From contig FWCC01000004.1 in assembly GCA_900169235.1 (NCBI GenBank), positions 1 to 64,000 on the forward strand: a stretch of DNA of 64,000 bases. Direction: 5' to 3'. Below the pieces are notes generated by a model. That model saw only the letters and a list, made by a program, of their open reading frames with translations, was not told where the DNA came from and made no database searches. Below are positions 34,801 to 46,669 of the stretch, piece after piece; positions within the stretch are counted from its first letter, which is position 1; each line of letters starts with the position of its first letter. This DNA is from Zarea fungicola (Eukaryota > Ascomycota > Sordariomycetes > Hypocreales > Cordycipitaceae). The position numbers and the translations under genes are program-made.

Positions 34801-37800
34801 TTGAATAGAAGGGCGGGGGGCAAACTGTACGGGTAGATGAACCGGGCCTCCAGCGGAATGCCCCTCTCGCTCGTTCGTTTAGATTCAAAGACAATAAAAT
34901 TGATGTACATAGTGTAGCCAAGCAGGCCAACCAGTTTTTGACAGACTGTCACAAATCCAAACTAGTGAAAAGTATGGAAGGGGGTTGTGCCGGTGCCATA
35001 CGAACGGCTGAGCCATGCGTCTCAACAGCCGTCTAAAATTGACCTCGGAGCCGGACGAGTCTCTGTTGGAGGAGGGGACGACAGAACCAAAAGAAGGCTC
35101 TGCCGGCCGGGAAGAGGGGAGGGGGCTGATCAGGGGTGTGTTTTGTCGTCGTGTGGCGAGCCTGCTTCATGCATTTAAAGTGCATTTTCAGCCTCTCTTT
35201 CGGACATTTATACAGTCCGGCTGCCGACCCGCGCTGTATAACAACTATTTTGCACTTTGTTTAGATTTTTTCTTCATTCTTGAATATGCCTCGGCTGGAG
35301 GAATATTGAGGCGCAACGCTACGCCGTATTCCGTGGACAAGAAATGATTACAAAACCCCCCTGCCCAAGCTCTACGCTACACTGGGACTCGTTCTTAGCA
35401 AAGTTGCATTCCGCGGCACGTCGATCTTGGCAAGGCTTGGGTGCTTGTCTGTGCTCCAGTTTGATAAAACCAGCACCCTAAATGCGACCTGTCCTATTTA
35501 AATACAGTGGCTGGCTGCAAAATATAAGAAAACATGACATTTACTCATGCATGCTTGCGAAGTACATTGTACACCTAAAACCTAAGCTGGTTCATTTCAT
35601 CTCAACTCCTGCTTATTTTAAGCGAAGCACCATTTAAGATCGGTTGATCCTCTACTGCTTACTCGTGCTGAGCACCACGCGGTTCCAGTCCATTTTGGGC
35701 AAATGGTCGACAGATGTACCTTCTGCAAGCGCACGGATGCATTGTACTGTAGTTACCAACCGTCTTGCCTGTCCGGTGATAACGCCTTCTTCATCAGTCG
35801 GCAGTTCGGCATTGCTGCTGTGCTAGAGAGGGCAAGCTGAATATATTGGTAGCCCAAATGCAGAACAGCATCCGACCAGCAAGGGTTAAATTATGAATAT
35901 TACTGACTGAGTAAAGCGTTCATAGGCTGCCAGTAGTCGCAAACTCGCTCAACATGGTAATGCAGCCAATCAACCGACTTGCCAGAGTAGGCAGGTCGGC
36001 GCGATGATGGCTTGGCCAATGTTCACTGTCGCATGAAAACGGATATGCATTTGAGCATCAGGGCACCCTGTAAAATAGCCCAAATGTGAACCGCTGCCAA
36101 GGCCATTTACGACTGCCCTCTGCATTTCTGTCCCGTTCCTATGTTTGCCGTTGGATATGTGGTGCGTCTAGGTTCTGGGTTCAACCCAACTACTCTCACC
36201 GTTTATTTTGATAACAAGCCTCGTTGTCACCAGGCAGCCAGATACTTGTACATATGTAAAGTAGTGTACATAGGCAATCATCAGACCCTGATGCATTTGA
36301 TCATCCTCCGAATCCCGCCGGCTGCATTCTAGATTGCCTATCACCACGCTAACATCAAATCCAAGTGTCCAGAATTTGTTCCATTCACCCCTCCCTCTCT
36401 TTACATAAAAAGCCACAGTCAATCAATCCCTCTTTCGTGTTTCTTCCCTTTTGCCTTACAGGGCGGCTCCGGCGCCGCCGAGCACCCCTCACGCCCTATC
36501 GGTCCTCCCACTTTTGCCCACCATTCCCGGAGAGCCAAGAACAGGTCCAAAAATTCGGCAAGTTGATTAATTAACAATTCGCCTGTACGAAGTATAATGG
36601 AAAGAATACCCGGCTTCGATTTCCTGAGCCGGTCACGGTGCCGAACTGGCGCCCCCCCGCTCGTATTTATTTATTCCAAATGGGGTTACAAGCCACGACG
36701 TAGGGGCATGTTCGAGTTGCGTTCTGCGTCACTTTCTGGAAGCAAAATGACAATAGGCATCAATTGCTATGAAAGTCCATCATTTTCTCTTCGTGTATTG
36801 CGAAGAACTCTGGTTAGACCGATATGTCAAGGTCTGTTTCACGACACTGACTCTATCACTACTTGTTGCCGATACATCCGCGTACCAAATATGGTCATGC
36901 CCAAAAAACGTCGCAGTCAACGGAAGCAATCGCGATTTGCGCATTGTAGCCTCTGTCTCACAATCCCCGTTTCATGAACTTTGCATTTCATAGGTGGCCC
37001 TCTTGGTTGTTTTTGCATGTGCATCTATCTATACGATAGGCAGGCGTCAAGTCTTCGAATGTAGGCTAGCTTGCGAATAAAGAGATTCTTGCATGGCGAG
37101 GATACCTATGCGGACTACATACATAATCATCAGTGTAATAAATGCATCGCAGTAACTTTCGGATCCAATAGCTAAGACTAAACATTTAGAGAGGCTATTA
37201 ATAAGCTGTCCTTCGGCGACTTTTCTTGTTCCCATTCCCTAATGATTTAATCACTGCCCTTCACATGGCGCCTACTTGCTGCTCTCTCTTCTACTTTTCC
37301 TTCTTCTTCTTCCTGTTTTTGTCTAACCCCATTCCTTCTGTCATTGCCCATTTGTAAGATCAGTTTCGGTCACGCCGCTGTCATGTACGTGTGTGTCGCG
37401 TGGCAATCCAGCACCCCCCTAAATAACCGAGAGATGATTTTTCAAGTCTAAAAAGATGGCTGCACTACGTCGCACACGCTAGTTATTTCCAAAAATTTCT
37501 CTTAAGATCTACTGTCCTATATCACATTGTAACCGAGTTTCAGAGGCTAGGCGAGGCCGACGGCGGTGGACGACTCAGGTTTCTGTTGAGTAATTAACGC
37601 CTTCTTGTAAGTGAATTTCCTTTCGGTTGGATATGTTTTTGGTTCTGTTATTAAACTAAGAGCTGTATTTACGCGCCCTGTCTCTACTTTTTGCTTCGCA
37701 TTTATGTGAAATCACCAGTTACGAATGAAAGCCCATGATACATCTCTCACCATACATTTTTACCTCGACTTAAATCACGACCGGATATGAACAGGCCTTA

Positions 37801-38193
37801 ACAGACCCGCAACAGGGCCTTGAAATGTAAGAAACAAGCTTTGATTGTATATGCTCTGTTGTCCATCGTATTGTCAACACTGTTGCGAGAGGCAATGCCG
37901 CCATGTTTGGAGTGGGAGGTTCATCATATAATTTTCTGCTTCATTAAAGAGCAGAAAACAAACATTCCGTAGTATCACACATGCATCATGGTCAGCATTA
38001 TGTTATGCAATTGTAATAATTGTAAATGTAAAAATCATTCGGTCGTGCTTATATTTTCAAGACTTTCTATCCCTATAACTGCAATTGCCCATCCCAAAAC
38101 GCCATATCTCGGACAGCGAGAAGAAAACCCGTTGTCTGTGTTTATATTTGTAATTCCACACGCAAAAATGAATCAATCAAAAAGGAAACAATG
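31880..38193. other. Gene-poor region between the C2H2 gene and ADE6
   Basis: No gene is supported in 6.3 kb. Frames are short and do not resemble known proteins. The left end holds the C2H2 3' flank, AT-rich up to about 32340. The right end (from about 37600) is an AT-rich 3' flank of ADE6. A 38-base homopurine tract lies at 34544-34581. I found no tRNA or transposon. Confidence 0.55.
34544..34581 (+). repeat. Homopurine tract
   Basis: 38 uninterrupted purines (A-runs with GAA triplets). It is simple sequence, able in principle to form triplex DNA. No gene is near. Confidence 0.85.
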
Positions 38194-41100
38194 CTAACCA
38201 ACCCATCTACGGGCGCTGCGGAAGAGGCGGACCCAAGGGCCGTACTCTCCCCAAGTCTCGGTTGCACCGTCGGGGATATAACTGGCAATACCGGCCATAA
38301 TGGTACGCTCAGGGTGAGGCATCATGGCGACGAAGCGGCCGTCCTTGCTCTGTACACCGGCAATACCCGCGGGACTGCCGTTGGGGTTGAAGGGGTACTT
38401 CTCAGTCACGTTGAGACGGTTGTCGACGTAGCGCATAGGAATCATGCCAGCGTCAGAGAGGTTCTGGTAGGAGTTGGGCGAGCTGAACAACGCACGACCT
38501 TCACCGTGAGCCACGGCGATAGGGAAGGAGGATCCGTTCATGCCATGGAAGAATACGGACGGCTTGGACTCGTCGACTTCAACGCGGACCATGCTGACAC
38601 GACCCTCAAACTGCTGCGAGGCATTGTCAACAAAATTGGGCCAGTGCTCAGTGCCAGGAATAAGAGACTGGAGGCGTGTGAGCATCTGACAACCGTTGCA
38701 GACACCGAGAGCAAATGTGTCGGGACGCGAGAAGAAGTTGACGAATTCGCTGCGGGCGGTATTGTTCATAAGAATCGACTGGGCCCAACCGTTACCAGCG
38801 CCAAGCACGTCACCGTAGGAGAAGCCTCCGGGGCAGGCAAGACCAACAAAGTCAGCCAGTGTACGTCCGTTGAGAATGTCAGTCATGTGAATATCAATGG
38901 CCTCAAAGCCAGCGGCGCGGAATGAGTAAGCAAGTTCAGCATATCCATTGACACCTTGTTCTCGGAGAATGGCAACGCGTGGAGGCTTGCTGAAAATGCC
39001 AGTGATGGAGCTTGTAAGTGGCATGATGGTCTCAGATGGCGAGAAGCTGAGGTTATACGACAGACCGGGGTCCTCATTGTCGGCAATAAGAGAGTACTCG
39101 GAATCGGCACCGGCTGTGGTATCACGCAGACGCTGCATAGCATACGAGGTCTTGCTCCACCATTGCTGCATCTCGGCACGCTCGAGAGTAGCAAAGGTGG
39201 TGGCGCCATGACGAATAGTGAGACTCTGTCTCGATTTGGGTTTGACAACGCCGAACTTGCGAATGAGGCCTGCAGGAGGGCCGCAGGTAGCGAAGCAACG
39301 CTTAAAGTTCATCTCGTCGGACTTGCGTACCTGGAAGACAGCACCAAGCTCTTCGTTGAAGAGGGCGTTGAGCATATCAGTTTGGCTGCCAGACTTCGAG
39401 ATGCCATCCATCATCATGTCAACACCGCAGCGCCCAGCAAACATCATTTCCGCAATAGTGGTGATAAGACCACCATCGGATCGGTCGTGATAAGCAAGAA
39501 CCACGCCGCTCTTATGAAGCTGGTCAAGCGCATCGTAGTAGTCCGTCATCATGTCAAAATTCTTCATGTCAGGCGCTTCATTGCCAAGGGCATTCAGAGA
39601 CTGGGCCAAAGCAGAACCGCCCATTGCCTGACGGCCCTCAGCCAAATCGACAAACAGCAGAATTGTCTCACCGACGTCCTCGTAACGACGAAGTTGAGGA
39701 GTCCATGTGTTCTTATAGTCTTCAACGATGGCGAAGGCGGAGATGGCAACGGAAACAGGGGCAGTCACGCTCTTCGACTCTTCCCCACTTCGCCAAACAG
39801 TCTTCATAGAGGTGGAATCCTTGCCAACGGGAATACTGACATTCAGGGCTGTGCAGATTTCCATAGCGCCCTGGACCGCCTCGTAGAGGGCCGCACCTTC
39901 GCCAGGTTGGCTGACGGCGGCCATCCAATTGGCAGAAAGCTTGACGCGGCGAAGGTCTCCCAGAACATCAGCGGCACCAAGGTTCATTAGAGATTCAGCA
40001 ACAGCCATGCGGGCAGACGCTGCCGGGTCAATCAATGCAATCGTAGGTTTCTCACCCATAGCCATGGCTTCACCAGACTTTTGATTGCCGCCAATGTGGA
40101 AAGAAGTCGCAGTGACGGCGACGTTGGACACAGGCACCTGCCAAGGTCCAACCATCTGGTCTCTGGCAGAAAGACCGCCAATGGTTCGGTCACCAATAGT
40201 GATGAGGAAGGACTTGGACCCAACGGCTGGGAGGTAGAAGACTCGCTCAACCGTCTTGGACAAGAGCTCTTGGGATGCGAGACCGGTACCGTAGGCCTTC
40301 TCCAGGCTAGCCAATGCGTTGAATGGTGCAAGCACTGGTTTTTTGGATGTGACAGTGCGCTTGAGTTGTCGCTTAGGAGGAAAGAGGGCATCCATGGGAA
40401 GATCAATCGGGCAAGGGTACTCCGTAGACTCTCGATCAGTAAGAACAAGGCTGCTGGATCCATTGGAGGTCCTGGAGACGACAGTGCCAACGTCCGAGAA
40501 GCCGCAGCGCTCTCTCTGGCAGATGCTAGTGAAGCGGTTCATGCCGTCAGCGTTGATGAGAAGAACGTAGCGCTCCTGTGCCTCGTTGCACCAGATCTGG
40601 AGAGGACTCATGCTACGATCGGCACTTTCAACTTGACGAAGCTCAAAGTTGCCGCCAAAGCCAGCATCTTGCACCAGCTCTGGCAATGCGTTGGACAAAC
40701 CGCCAGCACCAACATCGTGGATCATGGCAATTGGGCTCTCGCTACCCAGACTGCAGCATGTGTTGATAACCATCTGAGCACGTCTTTCCATTTCAGGATT
40801 ACCGCGCTGAACACTGTCAAAATCAAGATCGGCATTGCTTTCCCCGGTTGCGTTACTGGAAGCAGCACCACCACCTAGACCAATCAACATGGCAGGGCCG
40901 CCGAGCACAATTACATGGGCGCCATCCTTCACGAAGCGTTCCTCCTTGAGAGCATGCTCAGGGCGAACGGTACCAAGACCACCCGCAATCATAATGGGCT
41001 TGTGATAGCCACGCCACTCAGAAACGTCCTTGGCCTCGGTTGCTTCGGTGGCATCAGATGGTGTCAAGAGAGTACGGAAAACACCAGTGAGGCAGGGTCT

Positions 41101-42267
41101 GCCAAATTCGTTGTTAAAACGTGCGCTACCAATGGGGGCTTCGAGCATAATGTCTAAACTGCTGGCGTAATGGGCGGGACGGCCAATGTCCTTCTCCCAG
41201 GGGGCATTGTTGTCGGGAATGAGCAAGTCAGAGACCCAGAAACCAGCAAGACCAGCCTTGGTCACGGAACCTCGGCCGACCGCGCCCTCGTCGCGAATTT
41301 CACCACCTGAGCCGGTAGCGGCACCAGGGAAGGGCGAGATAGCAGTAGGGTGGTTGTGTGTTTCAACCTTGGTAAGAATATGAACAACTTCGGGGGTAAG
41401 CTTCCAAGTGCCAGTATAATAGTCGGGCGACCAGTAGTTGGCAGCCTCTCCCTGTAGAACAGCGGCATTGTCACTGTAGGCTGAAATGGTGTAGTCGGGT
41501 GTCTTCTTGTGAGTCTCTCGGATCATCTGGAACAAGCTCAGGTCCTTTTCAACACCGTCAATGTTCCATGAAGAGTTGAAAACCTTGTGACGGCAATGCT
41601 CTGAGTTGACTTGCGCAAACATGAACAGCTCGACATCATGAGGCGAGCGACCAAGTTTCTGAAAGACGCCAACAAGATACTCCATTTCGGACTGGTCTAG
41701 GCTTAGTCCCTTTTCTTTGTTGTAATCGGCAAGAACAGTAAGAGGATCCTTGCCATCTGCAAAAATGTCGACAACAACTAGGGGCGATGGCGAACCCTCG
41801 GCAAACATGGTGGCGTTCTCGGGCTGGATGCGTTCGAAAGTTTCGGTCATGCGGTCGTGCAAGGCGTCGCGGAAGGCTGCAATCTGCTCCTCGGTTATGG
41901 GGTTCTCAAACTCGATCATGACGCGCTTTCCACGCTCAATGCGGTTGACACCCTCGCGGAGGCCACAGACCTGGGCGATGCTGGTGGCCTTGGAGCTCCA
42001 CGGCGAGATGTATCGCGGGGTAATGTACAGCGTCAGGACATTGGTATTGTTCTCGTCAAGAGGTGCCTGCCGGTTGCCAAAGTCCTGCAGAAGCTCATTA
42101 ATCTTGTTAAAGACTTCGCCAGAGCTGTTCTTGAGATCGAGATAGTAGATCCAGTCGCCCTGCAGCTTTTTCACGGTCACATTGGCTGCTTTGCTAATGC
42201 GGCCCTGAAGCTCCTCCAAGTCGGACGCCGTAAAGCACGAACTGCCCACAAGAAACGAGCGAGACAT
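38194..42267 (-). CDS. ADE6: Phosphoribosylformylglycinamidine synthase (FGAM synthetase)
   Basis: Fourth step of purine synthesis: FGAR + glutamine + ATP gives FGAM + glutamate + ADP, in the cytosol. One uninterrupted frame of 1357 residues, almost exactly the length of yeast Ade6 (1358) and of the large PurL type. It contains an N-terminal PurS-like part, a linker, two AIR-synthase-like halves (for example KVETHNHPTAISPFPGAATG in the first) and a class-I glutamine amidotransferase domain from about residue 1090. That domain has the nucleophile Cys in GVCNGCQ (near 1187) and the His/Glu of MMPHPERT near the C-terminus. It is divergent from YVH1. The shared promoter has one TGACTC core (inverse at 42636-42641), the site used by Bas1/Gcn4-type regulators in yeast purine genes. 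That link is inference. Confidence 0.98.
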   Translation of the reverse strand: MSRSFLVGSSCFTASDLEELQGRISKAANVTVKKLQGDWIYYLDLKNSSGEVFNKINELLQDFGNRQAPLDENNTNVLTLYITPRYISPWSSKATSIAQVCGLREGVNRIERGKRVMIEFENPITEEQIAAFRDALHDRMTETFERIQPENATMFAEGSPSPLVVVDIFADGKDPLTVLADYNKEKGLSLDQSEMEYLVGVFQKLGRSPHDVELFMFAQVNSEHCRHKVFNSSWNIDGVEKDLSLFQMIRETHKKTPDYTISAYSDNAAVLQGEAANYWSPDYYTGTWKLTPEVVHILTKVETHNHPTAISPFPGAATGSGGEIRDEGAVGRGSVTKAGLAGFWVSDLLIPDNNAPWEKDIGRPAHYASSLDIMLEAPIGSARFNNEFGRPCLTGVFRTLLTPSDATEATEAKDVSEWRGYHKPIMIAGGLGTVRPEHALKEERFVKDGAHVIVLGGPAMLIGLGGGAASSNATGESNADLDFDSVQRGNPEMERRAQMVINTCCSLGSESPIAMIHDVGAGGLSNALPELVQDAGFGGNFELRQVESADRSMSPLQIWCNEAQERYVLLINADGMNRFTSICQRERCGFSDVGTVVSRTSNGSSSLVLTDRESTEYPCPIDLPMDALFPPKRQLKRTVTSKKPVLAPFNALASLEKAYGTGLASQELLSKTVERVFYLPAVGSKSFLITIGDRTIGGLSARDQMVGPWQVPVSNVAVTATSFHIGGNQKSGEAMAMGEKPTIALIDPAASARMAVAESLMNLGAADVLGDLRRVKLSANWMAAVSQPGEGAALYEAVQGAMEICTALNVSIPVGKDSTSMKTVWRSGEESKSVTAPVSVAISAFAIVEDYKNTWTPQLRRYEDVGETILLFVDLAEGRQAMGGSALAQSLNALGNEAPDMKNFDMMTDYYDALDQLHKSGVVLAYHDRSDGGLITTIAEMMFAGRCGVDMMMDGISKSGSQTDMLNALFNEELGAVFQVRKSDEMNFKRCFATCGPPAGLIRKFGVVKPKSRQSLTIRHGATTFATLERAEMQQWWSKTSYAMQRLRDTTAGADSEYSLIADNEDPGLSYNLSFSPSETIMPLTSSITGIFSKPPRVAILREQGVNGYAELAYSFRAAGFEAIDIHMTDILNGRTLADFVGLACPGGFSYGDVLGAGNGWAQSILMNNTARSEFVNFFSRPDTFALGVCNGCQMLTRLQSLIPGTEHWPNFVDNASQQFEGRVSMVRVEVDESKPSVFFHGMNGSSFPIAVAHGEGRALFSSPNSYQNLSDAGMIPMRYVDNRLNVTEKYPFNPNGSPAGIAGVQSKDGRFVAMMPHPERTIMAGIASYIPDGATETWGEYGPWVRLFRSARRWVG

Positions 42268-42926
42268 GGTAATAGCGGCAGAAATGCCAGGCGACTAGCG
42301 CACGGCCTATTTCAAGGGTGTAGAGCTAAAGAAGCAAAAGTAATTGCGATGGACGCGGGAGGTGTGAGGACGAAGTCGTCCCAACAGCCCCTCCATAGTC
42401 TCGCATGCACCCTATGAGGGGCACAAACTTAGAATAAAATTTTCGCCGCCTGCCCACTAAAGCACCAGCGATATCGCGGGGTTGGCAGGGAAAAAAAGGG
42501 TAGCCCCGCGGCAACCGACTTGAACCGCTACCCATCAACAAAACTCGCCAATGCTGGTCTAGATATCATTTATAACTGCAGCACATTGAACCTGTGGTAG
42601 ATTATTGTCGTCAGCAGTACGCACGCAGCTTAGCGGAGTCAAACGAGTAACAGTTTTGCCCCCCCGGCCCCATCTGCCCAAAACCTCGGCATTTTGTGGA
42701 CTCGGCATTGGCAACTACACATAACACATCCAAAAGAAAAAAAAATACAAACAGTATCGCAGTCGCTGGTGTTACGCATAGCACATAGCCTGCATTATCA
42801 TCGGGATCGGGGCATTCTGTTGTTTGGGGGCAACGCCACTGGCCCAGTAGCCAAACGGAGTAATCAATTGCAGCATCTGCATCTCGGACTGGTAGTAGCC
42901 ACAGCAACAATATAACTATAATCGAA
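42268..42926. promoter_or_regulatory. Bidirectional promoter between ADE6 and YVH1
   Basis: 659 bases separate the two divergent start codons, so both promoters must lie here. The ADE6 side is GC-rich (42430-42500). The YVH1 side has TATAACTATAAT shortly before its ATG. GAGTCA at 42636-42641 is the only purine-pathway-type motif I see. Confidence 0.6.
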
Positions 42927-44030
42927 ATGGCTTTGAGTCCGCTCAATATAGACGACAATCTCCACGTCGGCGGGTAAGTATTCTTCCAGCCAGCCTCCAG
43001 CTTGGTTACACGCTCGTACTTATATGCATCCAGACTTTGGGCACTGCGTCGCTCTGATCAGCTGGCAGAAAAAGGCATCACACACGTGCTATCGCTCTAT
43101 GGCTTCCCACCAGATTCCCTAAAGAACTTTAAAGAAGAGCCCTGGTCCGTATATGGACAGCAATATCAGCATCTCGTTATCGATATTGATGACGTGGAAG
43201 ACACAGATATTCTCATCGAATTTCCCAAAGCCATCAAGTTCATCGATGACGGTTTGAAAAGCGTTAACGCAAATGGCAAATCTGGCGGTGTTTTTGTTCA
43301 CTGTGCTGCTGGAAAGTCTCGCTCTGTATCTTGCGTTGTTGCTTTTTTGCTCTGGAAGTACCCAAGCAAGTTCGATCCCTCGGCCAAATCAAACGCTCGC
43401 AAGCCGCGGAAAGAAACCGCTGAAGTGGCAGTTCAAGTGGCGTTGGATCTCATCCGGGAAACGCGGCCTATGGCGGAGCCAAACGATGGCTTCATGAAGC
43501 AACTCGGTATGTGGTGGGCCATGGGGTGCCCGGACGACGTCGACGCGCAGCCAGAATATCAGCGCTGGGCCTACCAGCGAGAAATAGAGGAAAGCCTTGC
43601 TGTCGGCCAAGCACCGTCGCGGCTTCGCTTCGAGGATGAGCAAGGGGATCACCAGGAGACGGCCGAATCAAGTCTGCGCTGCAAAAAGTGTCGCCGCGTT
43701 CTGGCAACCAGCCAGTTCGCCACCAAGCATAAGCCTACGGACGGTTCTGCCACCTGCCAGCATATTTTCATCGAGCCACTGAGCTGGATGCGCAGCGAGC
43801 TCGAGCAAGGAAACTTGAATGGCCGTCTGAACTGCCCTAACGAGCGCTGCGGTGGCGCCGTCGGCCGCTATGACTGGAAAGGGTTCAGATGCTCGTGTGG
43901 AGCGTGGATGACACCTGCCTTTTCGCTCCAGCGGGCTAGAGTTGACGAAGCTATTGTTGTCTCTAGAGCTGGCGTCGCTGGCTCTCCCGGTATTAGGCAA
44001 CCTCCAGCTACAGGGCGTGGGAACCTGTAA
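42927..44030 (+). CDS. YVH1: Yvh1-type dual-specificity phosphatase with zinc-binding tail
   Basis: Two exons (42927-42973, 43034-44030; 60-base intron) give 347 residues. The phosphatase domain has the signature HCAAGKSRS, with nucleophile Cys near 106 and Arg near 112, and a conserved Asp-rich stretch (VIDIDDVEDTDIL). The C-terminal third is the zinc-binding domain unique to Yvh1/DUSP12: two Cys pairs (CKKCRR, then CSCGAW at the end) with CQHIFIEPLSWM and RYDWKGFRC between. In yeast this domain, not catalysis, drives release of Mrt4 from pre-60S ribosomes. Yvh1 also affects sporulation and growth. The start in exon 1 was chosen because splicing joins DDNLHVGG to LWALRRSD, the usual beginning of the family. 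Confidence 0.96.
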
Positions 44031-45606
44031 TCCTCAGCTTTCAGTTCCTTGAACGATATCTCTACACATAGACTACATCAGGCCGTCCGTCGCTTTACAT
44101 ATTCATCACCTACGCAAATGGCGTCCTCAGAAATTGATCATGCCAAAGCACAAAAGTAGCGGCTTTGATTTTCATTTACAGCTTTGGTGTTGGCATCATT
44201 CTGCCGCTAACTAAGCGTCTCAGCTAGTTAGTTAAAGGCCGCCCATACCTAGATATAAAAGTGATAGATTAGCCATAGAGATGAGCGAGTGCGAGCGAGG
44301 TGGTGCTTGTTGAGAAATGCAATGAATGCATCGCTGACAAGAAAGGCACTCATCCATTAATGGTTTGAGGTCTGCTTTTCTACTGCCAGGTAATATTAGC
44401 TGGCCACTTTAGATCTGAGCAATGTTCACCAGGTACGAATTCCTCAGAACAAAAATCGCTTCAGTTTTCCAGATGCAGTATGTACTGTATGGCAAAGCCT
44501 TAAAATGGCATCAAGCCTGTTCTCAATTCGTCTCGTCCGTAGCAATAGTAATTTTATTCACCTATACCGGTGATTTTACATTAATCGAAGGTTGATATTG
44601 CGGCTTTGCCCAATACGAAGATCCTGCCATTTCTATGCGTCCATTTTGGTCAATTGAATCACACACTACACCCCTCAAAATCCGATACGCGGCTTAACTT
44701 TTCGATTGCGTGGCAGGATTGTGGCGTGATGAACATGCAGTGGCAAGTGGATAGAAACGTGTACACGCCCAGACTACCAACGCAACATCGATATTGTTCT
44801 GGAGAAGTTGAAACGACCAATGACATCTACCTATTTAAATCTTCAGGGCTCATTATTGAAATTGGGAGGTAGGCACGGTGATCCTTACCCATCACGGCCA
44901 GTTATTCGCTGTCGCTGTCTTGCCTGGTTTAGTTTAATTCCTCATCCGGCAGGATGCAATTGATGGCGTGTCGCTACCAACATTGTTAGTCATCTGGCCA
45001 AGTAGCTGCAGAGTCGTTAGATGTGTCTGTTTACAAGCGAGGAATCCGAGCAGCGAAGGTTGATGGGGTATGGGATGTCACTCGCAGCTGCCGTGTAACA
45101 GTGGTGGTGTCAAGGATGATTTTAGATGCAATATGCTCTCAGTTAGAAAACTCACCGAAGTCCGAAAATTAAACGACAATACTCCATCCTTCAACACCTC
45201 ATGCAGACCTTATGCAGGGCCAACGTGTCCGCTGAGGTTGTTTGGGCAGCCTCATGTCGGAGCCTAAATATAGTTCCGATAATGTGATGCTCTGTTGAAT
45301 TATTGCATTGTGGGTATGGTGATGAGAAAATATGGTTAATATCTCGCTCGGTCATGTCCCTTTGGATCATAAAAACGTCAAACCAAAAAGCGGCTGGCTG
45401 TAGGAGAAGGGAAGAGGCAGAGCTCTGGCATAGACTGGGCCTAAGCTAGCACATTCAGGCCACAACGGTAGAATATGGAAATATATGAACAAATAATACA
45501 AGTTTTATATTATTTCCTGATGCATATGTACACACCCATCATACAGTATTCTGACTAGCGCGATAATTATAATCCATCTCCCATTTAGTGCCTGCCTTGC
45601 AAAGTT
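44031..45606. other. Intergenic region between YVH1 and VFA1
   Basis: This convergent interval contains the 3' ends of both genes. It is AT-rich, especially 45290-45590. Open frames are short and unlike any protein I know. I see no RNA gene or repeat. Confidence 0.6.
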
Positions 45607-46356
45607 TCACTTTGACGGTGCGTCTGTTGGCACTGAAGGGAAGTATCCCGGCTGCAGGGCCCTTTCTCTATCCCTTTTCGCGGCTTCAGCCTGTCGCCTC
45701 CTTTGTAACCTCTGCTGATAAAATGCCCTATTTATTAGAAATGGGTTAGCTTGGTGGTTTCCCCAGACCTTTGATTCTAATTGCGACGTACGTTTTCAAC
45801 TCAAAAGTTCGTGGCTCTTCCTCTATAGGTGTGTCGTCTGAATCATCCTTGTCCTTCTATTGAGGATCATAGTTAGTGACAGTGCAGGGTAGCATCTAGG
45901 TTTGAATATTTCCTACCTTGTCGCTGTCATCATCGTCTGTCTTGTCGTCCTTCTTCTTGTCATCCTTCTTATCTTTGTCTTTATTCTTCTCCTTTTCTTC
46001 CCTTTCCTTTTCCCTTTGTTTCTTTTTCTTCTGTTTCTCTTCGTACTCCTTTTTCACTCGTTCTTTTTCTGCTTCAAGTTCCTTCTCCCGCTTTGCTTTG
46101 ACGGCTTCTTCGTCAATTTTTGGCGTGCAGAAGTAGCGATCTTTTAAATGCACGGCGCATACGTAAAAGAAATCCTTTGCATATCGTCATCAGAATAAAA
46201 CTATGGGGTGTATTGGTTTACTCATCCGGTCATTCGTACCTTTTTGTCAGGCGTGATGAGCACCGAGGTACTCATCTTGTAACATATATCACAGGATTTG
46301 GCAGATGCCTCTGCGACCTTGCGATGGTCGTATATGTTTGGGAACGGCGCAGACAT
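45607..46356 (-). CDS. VFA1: Vps4-associated protein 1 (Vfa1, DUF1742)
   Basis: Partner of the ATPase Vps4, which disassembles ESCRT-III at endosomes. Four exons (complement 46240-46356, 45917-46174, 45792-45856, 45607-45727; introns 65, 60 and 64 bases) give 186 residues. The N-terminus is a small zinc-binding unit (Cys22-x2-Cys25 and Cys45-x2-His48, with ITPDKKDFFYVCAVHLKDRY across the first splice). The middle is an extreme Lys/Glu/Asp coiled region. The C-terminal exons restore a helix (TAFYQQRLQRRRQ) where yeast Vfa1 contacts the Vps4 MIT domain. The gene lies opposite a polypyrimidine tract that gives misleading Leu/Phe-rich frames on the plus strand. Exon choice follows GT-AG ends and frame conservation at all three junctions. 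Confidence 0.92.
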
Positions 46357-46669
46357 GTCGCAAATTAAAACTCAGTAAAACTAGGTCACCTTTCCATGTA
46401 GACAATATTTCGTTAAAGTAAGTACTCTAGAGTTAATATCCAACGTGTCGTGACTTGATAACTGCAGAGCCCGATGCCCCGCGATGTTGCCTGTGACATA
46501 GCGGATGACTAAGCGCCTTTTGCCTGTCGCGTTTTAGACGTCGCGGTTCCATCATGGAGAAAAGCCATTGATCGTCGTAAAGTGCTTGCACTCTACAAAA
46601 TCGTCTCTATTTTTCTCTTTGTGGTCTTTTTTATTCCAATCGTTAGAAAAACCCTTGAATTCGACGAAA
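46357..46669. promoter_or_regulatory. Bidirectional promoter between VFA1 and RTT106
   Basis: 313 bases separate the divergent start codons. The RTT106 side has a CT-rich run (46590-46640) shortly before the ATG. No specific factor site is recognisable. Confidence 0.55.

Noticed and set aside
36165..36200. GGGTTCAACCC resembling a tRNA T-loop
   Set aside because: The flanking bases cannot form the five-pair T-stem, and no A-box or acceptor stem is present at the right distance.
38956..39990. 344-codon open frame on the plus strand
   Set aside because: It lies wholly opposite the ADE6 coding strand, which has clear catalytic motifs. It is a shadow frame with no recognisable domain.
45902..46147. 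Very hydrophobic Leu/Phe/Val frames on the plus strand
   Set aside because: Antisense to the Lys/Glu-rich middle of VFA1. The membrane-like look is a by-product of the polypyrimidine strand.
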